From Otatea glauca (lineage: Eukaryota > Streptophyta > Magnoliopsida > Poales > Poaceae): a stretch of DNA of 64,000 nucleotides. The position numbers were made by a program, and so were the translations under genes. The stretch lies in NCBI GenBank assembly GCA_036346275.1, contig CM070730.1, positions 3,596,309 through 3,660,308 of the forward strand. The letters are read 5' to 3'. Below the pieces are notes generated by a model that made no database searches, was not told the DNA's origin, and worked only from the letters and a program-made list of their open reading frames with translations. This document shows positions 33,067 to 44,922 of the stretch, piece by piece (within the stretch, counting starts at the first letter, position 1; each line of letters begins with the position of its first letter).

Positions 33067-36000
33067 ATGGGGAATTGCTTTGGCTCACCAGATGCCACCG
33101 ATCAGAAACCCCCGAGTCCAAGCGAAGGTAGGCACGGTCTCGCGTTCGCCTCTGCTTCAATCATCTTTGATCCGATTCAAGTTACATGTATGATCGCTTC
33201 TCTGTATGTTCAGGGAAGTCGCAATGGCCGAACCCGACCACACGAGGAGGAGGCGGCGGCGGTGGGAGGCAAGAGTGCCGTCCGTGGCCGAGCGCCGGCG
33301 GTGGCGGCCAGGGCGGGCGGGTTCTTGACGCGCCGAGGCTGAAGGTGTTCACGCTGGCGGAGCTGCGGGCGGTGACGCGGGGGTTCAAGCCGGAGATGGT
33401 GCTCGGGGAGGGGGGATTCGGCCGGGTGTACAAGGGGTGGGTCGACGAGTGCACGCTCAACCCGGCCAAGAGCTCCGCCGGCGTCGTCGTCGCCGTCAAG
33501 AAGCTCAACCCGGAGAGCGTCCAGGGCCTGCAGGAATGGAAGGTGAGCACTGAGCACTCGCCGGTAATCGATCGATTCATCGATCAGTTTGCTTGCTTCG
33601 AATTCATAAGAAAGCCCCCTCTGCATCTCCTGGTTAATTTGCATTAGATTCAGTTTGGTCTGAATTAGTTTCATACATGCCTCTTTTTGTTCTTAATTTA
33701 ATCCAGATTATATATATAGATTGGATTTATACTTGGAATTGATCTGGTACAAGTTGAAAATTTTCCTTTCTTTAATCGGATAAAAAATTTCCTTTGCTGT
33801 TCAGTTTTAGCTGGTCGCTTTCGCTTTCTTCGCGTGCTACTGTACAAGTCAACCGTTCTACCTGTCTGATATGCGTGCCTTTGCCATCAAGCTCCAATTT
33901 TTCAACCCCGTATGGTTTGCTTCCTGTCATGCCATCGCTTAACTGTTCATACCTTGTAGCTTCTCTATGATCGAGATTTGAGAACATGTAGTGGCAATGT
34001 AATTCATTGCTTGTTTGGTTGGCAAACTGAATTGTTTAGTCCGTGTCCATTTTCATTTGAGTTGTATCATGCACTCTCTGATCACCTATGACTTTGTCGG
34101 CGTGTTGACGTGGCATTTTCATTTCATTATTTCCTTTTGCAAGTGCAGTCGGAGGTCGACTTCCTTGGTAGATTGTCGCACCCGAACCTGGTGAAGCTCC
34201 TGGGCTATTGCGGCGAGGACAGGGAGCTTCTCCTCGTGTACGAGTTCATGACGAGAGGCAGCTTGGAAAACCATCTGTTCAGGAGTAAGGCTTCGACAAA
34301 CGAGCATTTACATTGTTTTTTTTTTAAATTAAAGGCAGGAGCTCCGCCATCCATTTCAGTAGAAGAAAAAAATAACAGTTTTCAGAGAGGAAGTTACACC
34401 AATTACAGCAACTAGGCCACGTACGCCAAACACCTACACATTGTTGTGCCGCCCACAGACGCACCACTGCCACAAACATCACCACCCCTACCCGCTACCT
34501 GGGGGTTTGATGTCGATCTACCGGCGACACACGACTCCTGCAGCAACACACACCACCACCATGGTGAAACGCCCTGACCTAGGGGCCCGCGCTACCTTGT
34601 GTACTGTCGTACACCGCCGTGGTCGTTGTGGCCCTCCCCGAGCTACATTGCCTTCCCTCAGGCCATGTGCGCTTTCTTGATCCCATCGGGCTCCATCGTC
34701 CCATGCCTCTCGCCAGACCTCTTCGCCACCCCCAACGACACCCCCTCCTCCACCTGCTGGTCCTGTACACACGCCTTGAGCTTATCGATCCAAACATCGC
34801 AACCTCATCAGCAACTGCTGTGTCGATGCACACCATCAGACCACGTCGCCTTCAACGTCAATCGTCAAACCCCATGCCGCTCTCAAAGTCGGAACGCCAG
34901 TCGGCTGGAACTCCCTCCACTCTCTACCCTTGCGTTAGGCTACCGCTCCTGACGCCAAAAGGAGGAAGGACTCGGGTGGATCCAGATAGATTTGACAGAG
35001 GGGTGCATCGCCGACCCCTTCTCTGGTTCATCGGCTCACGGTGCATACTTCGACCATCGATCCACCAAAGTCCTGGCTCTAGGACCGCCGCTGGGGGTTG
35101 AGGCGACGGGCTGAGGTCTGTTCCAGATGAGGGACCTACTGCCGCTGCGACTTTGGCCTGTCTTGAGCACCATCCACAGCGCTGTCAATCTGCTCCCGTC
35201 CCTTGTCACCGCCGTCGCGCCAGGTGGGCTTGCAGGGATGTTGAGGGGAACCCTAGATCTGGAACTACATCACGTTGATCTGTAACTCCTCAGCGCACGG
35301 CAAGCTTGCTGGCACGCGCGATGGTCCTTGTGGGTCTTCATCACCAGCCATCTCTGCCGCTCGTCGCCACATCCGAGCTTGGCAGCGGAGACGACGATCG
35401 CCTCCTCGGCCGACACCGCGTAGAGCTGGAGAGGGGACGTCGGAAGATGTTGGAAGGAGAGGATGCTATGGTAGAGCTCAGCGCCGTCGCCAGCCAGTTG
35501 ACAGCCACCAGCGACAGCGGTGAGGAGAGGAGCACGGCACTTGGGGGCTTTCAAAGGCACTGTAGTCGCCTCCCGAGTTGCCCTGTGGGAGCGGCTCAAG
35601 AGGCCCTATAGGAAAAGTCCGTGTTATCTAGCATTTACATTGTTACTTTCCACGAATCGGATCTGATGACAAAACTTGGACTCTTTTGGTAACTTTCATT
35701 GGATTGATAAACTGCATAAGCATTAGTATAGTGTCAGTGCTAACGCTACGACGGTAGTATATCCGCTTATCAATTAAATGAGAAGATAAGTATGAATATA
35801 ACACTTAATAGTAAATAATCTTGTGACTACATTGTACGTACTACATATTTGGAAGGAGAGCGAATCAAACAAGGAAATAAATAGGGAAGATCCGCATGCA
35901 AGGAAACCAGAATTGAATTTTTTACTGTCCTGACCAAAACTGTATGTACTACATATTTGGAAGGAGAGCGAATCAAACAAGGAAATAAACGGGGAGGATC

Positions 36001-39000
36001 CGCATGCAAGGAAACCAGAATTGAATTTTTTACTGTTCTTGCCTCGTGATCATATTTTTTTTCCGAATATAACCTTTTTCGAGATTTTTTTATGGATCTA
36101 GCCCCATATAGCCTAATTTCAGCGTACAGAGAGTGCCGATTTTTTTCTTCATTTTTTATCCACGGAATCAGCGGTTTGTGGGTGTTGTTTAAATTTTTTC
36201 AATTTTTTCGCGGAACCGGCATTGGCGAAGTGTTGTTTAATTTTATCTTTTTCCTGCGGATCCAAATGATCCATGAGCACGCTTTATTTTTCTATATTTT
36301 TCCAAAATTATTCAGTGGACGGGCACCGCTTGATTTTTTTTTTCATTTTTTCTCCCACGCTTGAATTTTTCAACGGCCACCAAGCATTTATTTTTTTTGC
36401 CAAAATTATTAAGCGGACGAACACCGCTCGATTGTTTTTTTTATTTTTCGGGAATTTTTTACCGTGTTGGCATTATCGTTATAAGTTTTTTCTGAATCAT
36501 TCTCGCGACGATGAATTTACGATTGTAGCCTTGAGCCGGAAAAATTCAGCGGAGCGGTGGCGCGGTATTATTTACCAGCGCTCAGGCTCGAACTTTTTAC
36601 TATATTAGTATCGTCGTTATAATTTTTCTAAATCAGGCTCGGGCGATGAATTTGCGATTGTAGCCTTAAGACAGAAAAATCGCAGAGAGGTGGTAGAATT
36701 TTTTCCCACGGTTTCCTTTTCCCAAAGACGTAATATATGGTCCTTTCCTTTTCCGGGACGTTTGTTTCTTTTCCTTGATTCCAAGACGTTTGTTTCCTTT
36801 TCCTTGTTGATGCCGGAGGTGAGAGAAGGTCATTGTGGGTCATGAGGATGATTTGGAAAAATATGGAAAAACAAATCTGCGCTCATGATCATTGGATCCG
36901 GAAGAAAAAAGATAAAAAATTAAAGGTTTCGCGCATTACCGGTTCCGTGAGAAAAAATTGAAAAAATTAAGCAAAGACTCACGCAGACAGTTGGTTCCTT
37001 AGATAAAAATAAAAAAAAATTCAACGCTCTCCGTCTTACCAAATTAGGCTCTATGGGACTAGATCTGTAAAAAGTCTCGAGAAGGGTCATATCCGGAAAA
37101 AAATACGATCACAATGCCAGAACAATAAAAAATTCAAGTCTTGTTTCCTTGCATGTGGATCCTCGTGTTTATTTCTTTGTTTGATTCACCCTCCTTCCAA
37201 ATATGTAGTACGTACAATTTTGGTCAGTAAAAAATTCAAGTCTGGTTTCCTTGTATGCGGATCCTCCTTATTTATTTTCTTGTTTGATTCGCTCTCCTTC
37301 CAAATATGTAGATGGGGAGGTCTTTAGGGCCACGAGGATGATTAAACACACTAAATAATGGCCATCGGATGTGGGTGAGTAAAACTGAGGAAAGATCTGA
37401 GACGTTCATTTTGATGAATGCAAGATTCTGGGGACGTTTTGCTGGGTGCACGAACATTGGGCCACCTCTAATGAGGTGCATTATTTAGGGTGGACGTAGG
37501 AAAAATTGCTTAGGTGCATTATAAGAGGGTATAGATTGGAAGCAGGGTTCACAAAACCGCGGTAAACCGCTCAGTTTTCGCAGTTTTTGACCGTACCGCT
37601 CTGGTTCGAAAACAGAAACCGAGCAGTTTACCGGTGGAATTTAAAAAAATTGAAAAAAAAAATTATGCGTTGAAAACCGCTCGAAAACCGTTGAAAAACC
37701 GCGGTTTTCGCAAAAAAACCGTTCGAAAACCGTTTTTAGGAACATTTAATTGGTCGGCTGTTTTTTGCGAAAAACAGTGTTTTTTCATTGAAAACCACCC
37801 AACGGTTTTCGATTTTTTTTTCAAATTTTTTGGTTTCTTAATCCTTTGTTTTCTAACCATTTTTGAGCGGTTTTTCGAAAAACGGTTTTGTGAACCCTGA
37901 CTGGAAGTTCGTTTTCTGAGAGCGTTCCAGCTGATAATCACCTACGTAACCTAATATGACGTTTTCCAATATTGACAACTGATATCCAATGGTGTGTTTT
38001 ATCTGAATATGCACGAACAGTGCTTCAGTTCAGACTTGTGAAAGATGTTGGCCCTCTAGAAGCCTAGTTGACTTGTGGAAGGACAATCCTAGCAGCTAGC
38101 TGCATCGTGTATTCACGTTGATCTGAATTGGCAAATGTAATCATCATGTACTGCTTGTTGCAACTTGCAAGTCCATTGTACTAGTCATGCATCATGCATG
38201 CTCCTCGTCAGAAGATTAAATACTTCTTTTTGGTAATAATAGTAACACACATGGTGTACTGTATCATGTCTGATTTCTTGGAGACAAATCGTTCAGCAGG
38301 GGGTGCAGCGTTTGAGCCGCTCTCATGGAGCACAAGGATGAAGATTGCCATCGGCTCCGCGCGCGGCCTCGCCTTCCTGCACTCGTCGGAGAGGCAGATC
38401 ATATACAGAGACTTCAAGGCATCCAACATCCTCCTCGACGCGGTAATTAATCCACCAAAATCTCGTCAACTCGTCATTGCAAATTTGCAGAGATCTTCCA
38501 TCCGGGTTATCACTGAACCATATACTCATTCATTTTTCAGGATTTCAGTCCAAAGCTGTCGGACTTCGGACTCGCCAAGAACGGCCCTTCCGCCGGGAAG
38601 TCGCACGTTACGACGCGGGTGATCGGCACGTACGGCTACGCTGCGCCGGAGTACGTCGCCACCGGCCACCTGTACGTGAAGAGCGACGTGTACGGCTTCG
38701 GCGTGGTGCTCCTGGAGCTGCTGACGGGTCTGCGCGCGCACGACCTCAACCGGCCGAGCCACCAGCAGAACCTAGTGGACTGGGCAAAGCCATACATCGC
38801 CGGCGGGCGGAAGCTGACGAGCCTGATAGACCAGCGGCTCGGCGGGCAGTACCCGCCCAAGGCCGCGTTCCGGGCTGCCAAGCTGGCTCACAGGTGTCTC
38901 TGCGGCGACCCCAAGAGCCGGCCGTCCATGGACGACGTCGTCGCCGTGCTGGAGGAGATCGAGTCCATGGCAACCGCAAGGTCGTCGAAAGGGCACCGGG

Positions 39001-39059
39001 ATTTGCCGCCTCGACCAGTCGCTCGCCGGTCACCGTACCATGATTCTTCCAAGCCGTGA
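33067..39059 (+). CDS. RLCK-VII (PIX13/PBL-like) protein kinase 2
   Basis: Exons are 33067-33127, 33214-33542, 34149-34284, 38300-38442 and 38541-39059. All are GT-AG and in phase, giving 395 aa. MGNCFG carries Gly2 and Cys4, likely myristoyl and palmitoyl sites. A Gly-rich linker precedes the kinase domain. Motifs are GEGGFG (85-90), VAVK with Lys116, YRDFKASN with Asp213, DFG (231-233) and a canonical APE (258-260). The family relays signals from plasma-membrane receptors in immunity and growth. Sequence character (TLAELRAVTRGF, the insert before VAVK) suggests the PIX13/PBL side rather than that of kinase 1. Exon boundaries also differ from kinase 1, so the two are not recent tandem duplicates. 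Intron 3 is 4.0 kb and carries three transposon insertions. Exon 4 has a CAGCAG double acceptor (start at 38297 or 38300). Confidence 0.93.
34318..35629 (-). mobile_element. LINE-tailed retrosequence in kinase 2 intron 3
   Basis: A 15-bp direct repeat AGCATTTACATTGTT at 34303-34317 and 35630-35644 flanks it. The minus strand ends in poly(A) (T run at 34318 onward) preceded by ATGGATGGCGGAGCTCCTGCC. That resembles the 3' tail of the LINE at 44908 (ATGAAAGGCAGAGCTACTGC). The body is GC-rich with no EN or RT domain seen, so it is a deleted or chimeric LINE-mobilised sequence. Confidence 0.85.
35723..37535 (-). mobile_element. Helitron B, non-autonomous, in kinase 2 intron 3
   Basis: On the minus strand it starts TCTATACCC at 37535 and ends ACACTATACTAA at 35723, flanked by A and T. 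The termini and several hundred bp at the right side match Helitron A. Internally it contains a large inverted repeat: about 35840-36340 against about 36830-37310, with diverged arms. No Rep/helicase coding is seen. Confidence 0.9.
37543..37899. mobile_element. hAT-type MITE in kinase 2 intron 3
   Basis: Terminal inverted repeat CAGGGTTCACAAAACCG and its complement, 357 bp. The 8-bp target duplication is ATTGGAAG/ACTGGAAG. The left copy is split by Helitron B: A at 35722 and TTGGAAG at 37536-37542. The interior is a degenerate series of AAAACCG motifs. Confidence 0.9.
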
Positions 39060-42030
39060 TGATTCGTTTGTTGACACTACGGCGTACGACGTGCAGCTAG
39101 CGATACTTGACTTGAGCATGTACTAATCAACACAAAGTTAATTCTTTCTTTCAATGTTCTGGTGCGTGTGATCATTAACAATCTTACTTTGCAACATATA
39201 CAGTTTGATTTTTCACCGGCCGGCCAGATGCTAGGATGAGATGACGACGATGATGATTGTGCAATTTCATCCATTTATGTATAGAGTAATGTGCGGGTGG
39301 TATCAACTGTACGGTTAATGTGCATCAAGAATTGTTCTACTGTCAGCTCGTTTGTGTTTTTCTGCTATTCATTAATTCCAGTCGATATGGCTACAGGGAC
39401 CACAGCTTCGATTGGCAATTGCCCGATGGTTGCCCAGACCATGGAGAACAGGTCCTACGGCCTGGGACTTTCACTCCCAACTGAAGCTAAAGTTTACAAG
39501 TCTTCGGCAGGGTTCAGGTGCTTAATCCTAATAAAACATGTCGCAGCTTGATTGTCATCTCCTGAGCTGGAACGTGCGAGGTCTTAACTCCACGGCAAGG
39601 AGAGCAGTAATTAGAAAATTGGTAAGAGACACCAAGGCTACTATAGTCGGATTGCAGGAGACTAACCTTGTAGGAGAAACCCTAGGGAATGACTTCAAAC
39701 AGAATTTCTGTTATCTGCCAGCGTGCAGCACAAGAGGGGGCATTTTATTGGCCTGCTCAGCGACTTTCTTCCAGCTAACAGAGGCACACCTTACCACAAA
39801 CACAGTGTCAGCCACCATCGTAATGAACAATGACGGCATCACATGGTCTTGCACTGGGGTCTACGGACCGCAAAGGGAGAGTGGCAAGCTGCAATTTATT
39901 CAGGAGATAGCGGAGCTACAAGGGGTCATGCGGCCTCATTTTAGGGGACTTCAATTTGATTTACCAAGAGGCAGATAAAAACAACGACAATTTGCAAAGT
40001 CACTCAGGACATGGAGTCGTCATCAGATCGGCCGTTGCTGCTGAAATCATTTTCCAGCTTTGACAGGGACCAAGAGAACATGCTACTTTCACAGGCCAAA
40101 ACATAACTTCGAACAAGCCTTAGGAATAGAGTTCTAGGATTGGCCACCGTCCAAAGTGTGCGCGTGCGAAAGCAATCCACATGACTTTCATCGGAGAGGA
40201 AGATGCAAATACAAAGTTCTTTCACATTAAAGTGAATGCACGGGGACGAAAGAACTACATCCAGTCCATTTTAACAGACAAGGGTGCCATACGGACCAAA
40301 GAAGACAAACACGATGAAATCTTCCGCTTTTTCAAAAATCAAATTGGAATGAAAAAAGACAAAGCGCATTCACTGAACTGGTCCATGCTAGACATCCCAG
40401 AATATAACCTGTCCAGTCTCGAACAACCATTCCAGGTAGATGAAGTCAGGGAGGCAATATTCTCAATGCCGGCCGAAAAGGCGCCAAGATCGAATGGTTT
40501 CATAGGTCTCTTCTATATGTAATGTTGGAGCATTATCAAGGATGATCTTATGGTAGTGCTACACCAGCTATTCAACCTCAATGGCCGCAATTTTAGTCTC
40601 CTCAACTCAGCAAACATAGTGCTGCTGCCTAAGAAATAGGAATCCGACACTATATCAGACTTCAGACTGATTAGTCTCATCCATAGTGTGGGAAAGATCT
40701 TTTCCAAGATACTGGTGAACAAGTTGGCCCCTTTCCTACAGACCATGGTGTCCAACAACCAAACAGCTTTTATCAAAAACAGAACCATCCAGGAAAACTT
40801 CATCAACACCAAAAATCTTATCAATGAACTTAATAGGAAAGGATCGCTGACACTCTTCATCAAACTAGATATAGCTAAAGCTTTTGACTCTGTAAGCTGG
40901 GAGTACCTGCTAGAAATGTTGACACTCTTCATCAAACTAGATATGGCTTTGGACAGCGTTGGAGAGATTGGGTCTCCATCATCCTTGCATCCTCTACCTC
41001 CAGGATCAAGCTCAACGGAGCCCTAGGGTGAACAGTAAGACACAGAAGAGGACTTCGTCAGGGGGATCTTATTTCGCTGATTCTCTTCATTCTGGCACTC
41101 GAACATCTCCGACATTTAATAGCCATGGCGTCACAACAAAATCTCATCAAACTGATCCTATCTCGGTCGTCTCATATCTTTATGTCCATGTACACGGATG
41201 ATGTAGCTATCTTCACGAACCTGGACACGCGAGAGCTTTAGGTTATACAGGCTATCCTTGCAATTTTCGGAGGAGCAATAGGCCTACAAATAAATCTCAA
41301 TAAAACCGAAGTGTATCCAATACAATGTGCTTCACTGGATTTGGGAGCCATTTTACAAGGATTTCTGGCCCAGACAAAAGAGTTCCCGTGTAGGTACCTA
41401 GGACTTCCTATACGGCCAACAAAGCTAAAAAGGGCAGATGTGCAACCACTTATTGACAAGGTTGCAACTAGGCTAGCAGGATGGAAGGGAACATTGCTAT
41501 CAAAGGCGGCCAGACTAGTCTTGGCAGACTCCGTGCTTACGTCCCTAGCCACTTATCATCTATCGGTCTTCCCACTGTCTAAATGGGCATCCAAAAAAAT
41601 TGATAGGCTCCGAAGGAATTTCATCTGGAGGGGGGATCGAGTTTGCACAGGAGGGCATGGTAAATTGGAGGAAGGTATACAGACCGAGAGCCCTATGTGA
41701 ATTAGGGATCAAAGACTTTGATAAATTTGGAAGTGCGCTCAGGATGCCCTAGTTATGGTTCGAATGGAAAGACCAGCAGAGACCATGGTTTGGGACCAAA
41801 CTACCATGTGATGACAATGTCGCACCCTTTTTAGTGCAAGCACCAAAACCTCATTGGGAAATGGTACAACGGCAAAATTCGAGACTTCTAATTGGATTAA
41901 AGGAACATCCCCAAAACTCATTGTCCCATAATGCTTCCAGCTTGTGTGACGAAAGAGCAAAACGGTGCAGGAGGAGTTGCATAACAACAGTTGGCTCACA
42001 CCGCCGAGAAAAATAACGACAGAAACACAA

Positions 42031-43591
42031 TGAAAGCATCTAGGTCCTCATTTCATTTTGATTTTAGTAATTAATGATAATCGCGATTAAATGACTAATA
42101 TTTTCTTTAAGAATATTGAAAATTGGTCGATCATAGTCATGGCACGCAATGAAGCATGAAAATGAAGTGAAAGAGGATCAACGCGTTGAGCTAAATAGCC
42201 AAGGTATAAAATTAATTACCTTTTCATAGCTTTTACCGATCTTGGAGTTTTGGAGAAAGATCGGGTTGTTAGAATAGGTGTTGTACTATCAAAAGGGGTA
42301 TTGGCAAATGATTTGAAGTTGCTCGAGGTTTAAAGGCTCAAAAAGTGCATACTTGAACTCATTTTAATCTTGCAATTGACTAAAAACTGAAAAATCAAAA
42401 ACTCTTTAAAGTGGCCAGTGCTACCGGCCAGGCGGTAGTACCGGCCATATCCCCGGCGTGAAAAGCACAGAGAGCATTTTATTGCTCACCTAGTTGGGCC
42501 GGTGCTACCGACCGGGCGGTAGCACCGGCCTTGAGGCGGTCTATTTTTTACAGAAGAGGGCAAATGGCTGTTATGTTGGGTTGGTGCTACCGGCCATGGT
42601 AGCCTAGTGCTACCGGCCGAGCGGTAGCACCGGCCTAACCCTTGATGTGTTTTTTCCAGAACACATGTTTTCGGCTAGGCAAAAATAAAAAAGGTCCGAT
42701 ACTACTGGCCCTAGTTGGACGATAGCACTGGCCCTCTAGGGTAATGGCTTCTCACATCCCATTTAATGCCCTGAGCCAATCGTTGAGCAAGAGACCGGTG
42801 CTACCGGGCCTACATGGGTGGTAGCACCGGGATTGCTGGTTTTTTTTAATGATTTTCACCTCCAACGGTTGGAAGAGTGGGTGGGGGTTATAAATACCCC
42901 CACACCTGCATACTAGAATTCTTCTTAGACCTCATTAATCATTCTTGAGCTCTAGCAAGTCTCCAACTCACTTGTGTGCATTAAATTCACATTTTGAGAT
43001 AATTATGAGCAATTCAAATGTTGTATTTAGTGTTGAGCCTTTAAACACTTGATTCGACCTCAAACAAGCGTCAAGACTTATTACTCTTGGAGGTTGCCGC
43101 CTCCTAGACGGCTTGGAGACGTTGTGAGTGGTGAGCTTCTCAACGGAGGTTGTGAGAAGCATCGGTAAGCTTGTGAAGGCTGGAGTTCGCCTGCACAGAG
43201 CGGAGAAGAACTACCAAGTGATCGAGGGAGGCTCAATTGTGAAAAGGAGGCGGCTTGAAGTTGATCAAGCTTCCTCAACGTGGATTAAGGGAGACAGGCA
43301 AGTCTCCGAGACCACGGGATAAACATTGTGTCATTTTCTCTTGTGGTTTGAATTCTTAATTCCTTTGTGAAATTTACATTCCTAGCAATTTTAGTGTATT
43401 GATCTTGTGCTTAGAATTGTATTCTTGAGTAGATTTAGATTGTCGGTGCACTTAGTAAAACCTAGAGAATTTAGGCTTTAATTGTTAAAATTGTAATTCT
43501 TGCTTAGATAATTTATTTATTGCAATTAGAGCCGAAGAATTTTAAAAACCTCCTATTCACCTCCTTCTAATCGGTTATCCTTGATCCTACA
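42031..43591 (+). mobile_element. Solo LTR inserted in the LINE
   Basis: It begins TGAAAGCATCTAGG and ends TTGATCCTACA, with near-duplicate 5-bp flanks CACAA (42026-42030) and CACAG (43592-43596). LINE coding resumes directly after it. A TATA box TTATAAATAC lies at 42888-42897. The 1561-bp length and TG..CA ends, with no internal retrotransposon domain, indicate a solo LTR left by recombination. Confidence 0.82.
42413..42835. repeat. Repeated palindromic cassettes in the solo LTR
   Basis: At least five cassettes of the form GGTGCTACCGGCC..GGCGGTAGCACCGG (for example near 42418, 42501, 42590, 42690 and 42798) form imperfect hairpins upstream of the TATA box. Confidence 0.75.
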
Positions 43592-44922
43592 CACAGCTTC
43601 ATCAGTTCTTTTGTCTATGGCAAGCCATACATAGGGTCACTCTACAACCCCAAATACAGGATGATATCAACTGGAGATGGACGACAGATGGAAATTTCTC
43701 AACCAAGACAGTGTATAGGGTGCAATTCCATGGTTCAATACCAGAACATAACTACAAAATAATATGGAAAGCGATGACGGAAAACAGATGCAGGTTCTTC
43801 GCGTGGCTACTTGTGCATCAAAGGATCCTAACTGCTGACAGATTGGTGATGAGAGACTGGCCTCACTCCACCATATGTCCATTGTGGGGTTCGAGCCCCG
43901 AATCAGCCACACATCTAATGCTTCTTTGCCCTTTTGCAAGGCAAGTTTGGTTGAGGGTGTTCCAATGGAAGCATATCCAGTCACTACCACCGCGGATAGC
44001 TGCTGCCACACCGACTATTTCTCCTTGGTGGCAATCCGTGCACAATAGCATTTCGAGGCAGTGACGTAAGTAGGTAGACGGAATCCTAATCTACGGGTTT
44101 TGGAACCTTTAGAAAGAAAGAAATGGTCGTATTTTCAACAACCGATATCAAACGGTACAAAGGGTTTTCGGCCTCATCTCGCAGGATGTGGCCAACAGAG
44201 AAATGGCATGGATAAATGGCCCTGGCACACATACATCAGCACAATGAAACTGAAATGGGCTTGACTCAGTACACAAATGTTGCTATTTCAACATGCAAAC
44301 AAGACGGTGAACAGGAATTACGGCAAACAAGACGGTGTACAGGTTTTGTGGCAAACAAGTTTTCAGGACGGTGTAGCTACAACACCGAAACTCGACTCTG
44401 GTGGCATTGTCAACCCAACTCCATAGTCAAGTCAACCATGGACAGTAAGAGGTTCCTCATCAGAACCTTTCCTGTCTCGGTGATTGAAAAAGCTTTTGTA
44501 TTCAGGATGGTGAGTGGTCACGATCAACAGTCGAGAAACAACACCGTGCAAGCTACGAGAAAAATAATGACTACCAAGTTGATCACTCGCTGAGAGTTTC
44601 CAGCAAAAAGACACTGACAATAATTTAGGCTTTCGGTGTAAGAATCAGAAGCCAAAAAAATTGAGATCATGAAGTTCAGTTTCTGACCTCATGGGAACAA
44701 GGTCACTGGCATGTTGAAATGCTGGGAAGGGGATATATTGATCAGCCCCATCATAAAGTATCAGTATCATGTGATCTGTTTCCCTCTCTGTTTTAAGCCT
44801 CTTTTAGGTCACTGCCACGACTTTTCCACGGCTCGTTGTAAAAACTTTTGTTATTTCCTCTCTTTCTCTTGAATGAAAGGCAGAGCTACTGCTAATCTTT
44901 CAAAAAAAATGCATAGAGTAAT

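Larger units (their letters stand above)
39538..44063 (+). pseudogene. LINE ORF2: endonuclease, reverse transcriptase, zf-RVT
   Basis: 39538 onward reads an AP-type endonuclease (LLSWNVRGLNS, GLQETN, CTGVYGPQ). A one-base shift at about 39950 puts the catalytic GDFN in the next frame. 40181-40520 and 40688-40915 carry the RT region (NTKFFH, EKAPRSNGF, ILVNKLAPFL, NQTAFIKNR, KAFDSVSWEY). The RT active-site box reads YTDD (41191-41202) instead of YADD. 41311-41690 is the LINE C-terminal region (CRYLGLPI, WKGTLLSKAARL). After the solo LTR, 43711-44063 is a zf-RVT domain (CRFFAWLLVHQRI, CPLWGSSPESATHLMLLCPFA). It is not functional because of frame breaks and the LTR insertion. Confidence 0.9.
39291..44908 (+). 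mobile_element. Non-LTR retrotransposon (LINE), degenerate, with nested solo LTR
   Basis: A 14-bp duplication ATG(T/C)ATAGAGTAAT flanks it (39277-39290 and 44909-44922). The 3' end is A-rich after ATGAAAGGCAGAGCTACTGC. The coding region starts with an ORF2 endonuclease. No ORF1 is recognised, so the copy is probably 5'-truncated. It sits 218 bp beyond the stop of kinase 2, within or just past its 3' UTR. Confidence 0.88.

Noticed and set aside
34441..35101. Plus-strand open frames in kinase 2 intron 3 as extra exons
   Set aside because: They lie inside the retrosequence bounded by the 15-bp duplication and are not conserved kinase sequence.
5423..39059. The two kinases as a tandem duplication split by transposons
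   Set aside because: Both are RLCK-VII, but exon borders, N-termini and motif details differ, so they belong to different subgroups rather than being a recent tandem pair.
39291..39537. LINE ORF1 or a small gene before the endonuclease
   Set aside because: The open frame has no recognisable gag-like or zinc-knuckle sequence and is best read as a leftover before ORF2.
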